This document shows positions 7,060 through 8,851 of a DNA stretch of 8,851 bases, piece by piece. Where the stretch lies: contig NZ_JAIOSW010000251.1 of assembly GCF_021107415.1 (NCBI RefSeq), positions 1 to 8,851 of the forward strand. Direction: 5' to 3'. The DNA comes from Desulfobacula sp. GTDB taxonomy: Bacteria > Desulfobacterota > Desulfobacteria > Desulfobacterales > Desulfobacteraceae. The position numbers and the translations under genes are program-made. Each line of letters begins with the position of its first letter. Positions within the stretch are counted from its first letter, which is position 1. A model generated the notes under the pieces. That model did no database searches. It was not told the origin of the DNA and saw nothing but the letters and a program-made list of their open reading frames with translations.

Positions 7060-8613
7060 TCATATATAATGGTGACTCTTTAAACCGCAATTGTTAATTA
7101 CCAATTGGCCATCCATAAACAAGGCGTCAACGCGTTTTCCCAGGACGCTGAAATCTTCAAAAGGATTACCGTCGACAATGGCCAGATCAGCAACTTTACC
7201 CGTTTGGATGGAGCCGAATTCATCATCGATACCCATGGATTTAGCGCTGTTAATAGTTGCCGTCTGCACAGCTGTGATTCCATTAAATATTTTCTGGCAA
7301 CCCTCATGATTCATGAAAAGATCGAAAATGGACAGCTCATGAGCGACCATGGCGGGAGTACAGGCCTGAATCCCCCCATCATTGCCGCAGGCCATGGTTG
7401 CACCCTGCGCGACAAGCATCTTTGTATTTTCGATTCCATAGCGTGCCAGTCGACTGTAATGCGCCAGCAATTTTGATAAATTCAAAATACCCAGCATCTT
7501 ATACTTGCCGAGATTTGCCTTGTTAAATCCAGCAATAACGTAATCCCTAAGTCCGGGCACCCAGAAATTTTCTACCAGATCAGCAATAGTTTTGTTTCTA
7601 AACGTATAGAATTTTTCCAGGTTGGGATCATTGTAAAACCGATCCCCTTTCAGTCGCCAGCTCATATCATACCCCACAGACAGGGTCGGTTCAATGATAC
7701 AATCGGAATTCAGGCAGGCATCAATATCTTTTTGGCTCAGAACACCATCCCGGGCCATGTGAGCCAGGGATGAAAATCCCACCGTTACCGCCCTTTGAAA
7801 GGTATCCACAGAAACACAGTGAATGGTACTCTGTACACCCCGGCGCCGTGCCTGATCCGTGATGGTTTGCATCTGATCCATGGTCAGGGTGATGGGATTC
7901 GGATTGATCAGGCTTTCTTCCAGGGATTCGCCCACCTTGATAAGATCGGCTCCGCGTTCATCAATCGCTCTGTCCACGGCGTCACGAACCTGCTGTTGGT
8001 TTGCGTCAAAAGGAAATGCGATCACGCCTGAATTAAAGTTATCATACTCGATAGTCCCAACTCCCAACATCCCAAACAGAATTTTTTTCATTCCCTTAAG
8101 TTCAGGGCTAAGGTAACCGCCACGGGCACCTACGACAACGGCCTGCATAATACGCGGACCCGGTAGTTCCCGGTTTTGGATGTGCTCCCTCAATTGAAAA
8201 TTGGGTCTTAAGTCATTGGAATAAGCATCCCGGATATTGGTAATGCCGCAGGCCATGCAATCCGCCATGTTTTTTTCCACCTGTTGTTCATGATATTTTT
8301 TTTTGGCCTTGAGTGTTTTAAAATCTGCAAACAGGGTCGGGTTGATCATTTGGATATGGCAATGAACGTTAAAAAGACCGGGCAGCATGGTTTTCCCTTG
8401 CAAATCAATGGAAAAATCGATTTGGATTTCCAAGGTTTCATCTTCCAGACCCGGCATGGATATAATTTTTCCGTTCTTGATCAAAACACTAACCTTTTGA
8501 TCAAAGAAACAGCCGTTCATTACATCCACAACCCTCGCGTTTGTGAGTTCTACCACTGCCTCAGTACCCGGTTGGTAATCTTTGACAAAATTAACCTCGG
8601 ATCTATTTCCCAT
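7060..8613 (-). CDS. Metal-dependent amidohydrolase, imidazolonepropionase-like, substrate unknown
   Basis: This is a member of the amidohydrolase superfamily, which hydrolyses C-N and related bonds with one or two metals in a TIM barrel; prolidases and cyclic-amide hydrolases are relatives. The 517-residue product starts with the small beta domain (to about 75). Metal-site candidates are H84-x-H86 on strand 1, Lys226 in 'LIKVGES' (possible carboxylated bridging Lys), H265 in 'TIHCVS', H285 in 'LAHMARDG' and Asp412 in 'GNDGG'. The C-terminal 'GSIQTGKVADLAIVDGNP' stretch is typical of the family. No signal peptide is seen, so it is probably cytoplasmic. It is longer than the usual 400-450 residues, with about 126 residues between H285 and Asp412. 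I chose ATG 8613 over an in-frame TTG at 8661 because AGGAAG sits 5 bases upstream. The gene stands alone, so the context does not name the substrate. Confidence 0.85.
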   Translation of the reverse strand: MGNRSEVNFVKDYQPGTEAVVELTNARVVDVMNGCFFDQKVSVLIKNGKIISMPGLEDETLEIQIDFSIDLQGKTMLPGLFNVHCHIQMINPTLFADFKTLKAKKKYHEQQVEKNMADCMACGITNIRDAYSNDLRPNFQLREHIQNRELPGPRIMQAVVVGARGGYLSPELKGMKKILFGMLGVGTIEYDNFNSGVIAFPFDANQQQVRDAVDRAIDERGADLIKVGESLEESLINPNPITLTMDQMQTITDQARRRGVQSTIHCVSVDTFQRAVTVGFSSLAHMARDGVLSQKDIDACLNSDCIIEPTLSVGYDMSWRLKGDRFYNDPNLEKFYTFRNKTIADLVENFWVPGLRDYVIAGFNKANLGKYKMLGILNLSKLLAHYSRLARYGIENTKMLVAQGATMACGNDGGIQACTPAMVAHELSIFDLFMNHEGCQKIFNGITAVQTATINSAKSMGIDDEFGSIQTGKVADLAIVDGNPFEDFSVLGKRVDALFMDGQLVINNCGLKSHHYI

Positions 8614-8618
8614 TGCAG

Positions 8619-8624
8619 CTTCCT
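8619..8624 (-). promoter_or_regulatory. Ribosome binding site fixing the amidohydrolase start
   Basis: AGGAAG (within AAAGGAAG) on the - strand ends 5 bases before ATG 8613. The alternative TTG start at 8661 would fall inside the predicted promoter and has no such site. Confidence 0.65.
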
Positions 8625-8647
8625 TTAAATCAGGTATGCTTAATATT

Positions 8648-8677
8648 GTTATATAAAACAATTATTTAATAATTCAA
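8648..8677 (-). promoter_or_regulatory. Candidate sigma-70 promoter of the amidohydrolase gene
   Basis: On the - strand TTGAAT (8677-8672) and TATAAC (8653-8648) are separated by 18 bases, matching the -35 box at four and the -10 box at five of six positions. Transcription would begin near 8641, giving a leader of about 28 bases before the ATG at 8613, with the ribosome site well placed. The region is AT-rich, so chance matches are possible. Confidence 0.45.
8660..8674. repeat. AT-rich perfect palindrome in the promoter spacer, possible operator
   Basis: AATTATT and AATAATT are perfect inverted arms around a single central T. The dyad fills much of the spacer and overlaps the -35 box of the candidate promoter, a common place for a repressor site. 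A second dyad (ATTGTT at 8645-8650, AACAAT at 8657-8662) spans the -10 box. Both are pure or nearly pure AT, so they could be compositional. Confidence 0.3.
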
Positions 8678-8703
8678 GGAATGAATGTCTGATATTTCCT
8701 TCT

Positions 8704-8851
8704 TTATTGGCCCTTTGAAATAATCGCATTTATAACCTGGGTCAATTGATCTTTAGTTGCCGGTTTAGTAAGAAAACCTGAAAAACCGTATAATCTGAAA
8801 TTGCTAACCACCGGGTCATTAGAATAACCCGTGCTAACTATCCCTTTAGCA
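8704..8851 (-). CDS. C-terminal end of a response-regulator receiver domain, probably a hybrid sensor kinase (truncated by window edge)
   Basis: Reading the - strand from base 8850 gives 48 codons before TAA at 8706-8704. The peptide begins 'AKGIVSTGYSNDPVV' and continues 'FRLYGFSGFLTKP', the last third of a CheY-like receiver domain. It covers strand 4 with its conserved Ser/Thr (around fragment residues 6-7), helix 4, strand 5 with the phosphorylation-site Lys (29) followed by Pro, and helix 5. The phospho-acceptor Asp lies beyond the edge. The 'STGYSNDPV...YGFSGF' wording is, from memory, typical of the terminal receiver of multidomain hybrid histidine kinases, but a stand-alone regulator cannot be excluded. 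The protein stops 90 bases before the amidohydrolase start on the same strand. Helix 5 is followed by only a few residues, so no output domain exists after this receiver. Confidence 0.82.
   Translation of the reverse strand, partial: AKGIVSTGYSNDPVVSNFRLYGFSGFLTKPATKDQLTQVINAIISKGQ

Noticed and set aside
7105..7476. 123-codon + strand frame opposite the amidohydrolase
   Set aside because: Antisense to the conserved C-terminal part of that gene, with no recognisable product.
8614..8661. Upstream TTG start of the amidohydrolase, adding 16 residues
   Set aside because: A rare start codon overlapping the promoter-like region. ATG 8613 has AGGAAG at proper spacing.
8676..8701. AAGGAA/TTCCTT inverted repeat after the receiver gene as a terminator
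   Set aside because: A 6-bp stem with a 14-base loop, low GC and no T-run. It also overlaps the -35 box of the amidohydrolase promoter candidate.
1..8851. Mobile elements, CRISPR repeats, tRNA or rRNA genes, prophage or defence genes
   Set aside because: None seen. No direct-repeat arrays, transposase or integrase motifs, or cloverleaf-like sequences were recognised, and the window is almost fully occupied by intact genes.

Overview
The window reads as chromosomal, mostly housekeeping DNA from a Gram-negative bacterium with moderate-to-low GC. BamD implies an outer membrane. IspG shows the MEP isoprenoid pathway. The Rel motif 'PKPNMYQS' and the archaeal/eukaryotic-type prolyl-tRNA synthetase fit a sulfate-reducer-like member of the former Deltaproteobacteria (Desulfobacterota). 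That placement is inferred from remembered family features, not from a database search. Nearly all of the sequence is coding, and the longest gene-free stretch is about 154 bases.

Left part, + strand (1-2141): the 3' end of a thioredoxin gene (trxA), thioredoxin reductase (trxB) 10 bases later, and bamD only 2 bases after trxB. These three look like one operon joining the cytoplasmic thiol-disulfide system to an outer-membrane assembly lipoprotein. A 79-base AT-rich gap follows, then rpmB (ribosomal protein L28, four-cysteine form), which probably has its own promoter.

Middle part, - strand (6905 down to 2153): ispG, proS and rel are transcribed in that order. proS starts with GTG inside the end of ispG (17-base overlap), and rel starts 9 bases after the proS stop, so the three look translationally coupled. 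They join the iron-sulfur enzyme IspG, a type-3 ProRS without the bacterial editing insertion, and a bifunctional (p)ppGpp synthetase/hydrolase whose hydrolase and synthetase motifs are both present. rel converges on rpmB with only 11 bases between the stop codons.

Right part, - strand (8851 down to 7060): the C-terminal 48 residues of a response-regulator receiver domain, probably the tail of a hybrid sensor kinase, enter from the right edge. After a 97-base interval, which holds a plausible promoter with an AT-rich dyad, comes a metal-dependent amidohydrolase of unknown substrate. A hairpin that could be its terminator lies between it and ispG.

I found no mobile element, CRISPR array, RNA gene or defence system, and no convincing undescribed system. 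The least routine parts are the amidohydrolase (variant metal-site motifs and an apparent insertion), the ProRS type, and the compact ispG-proS-rel arrangement.
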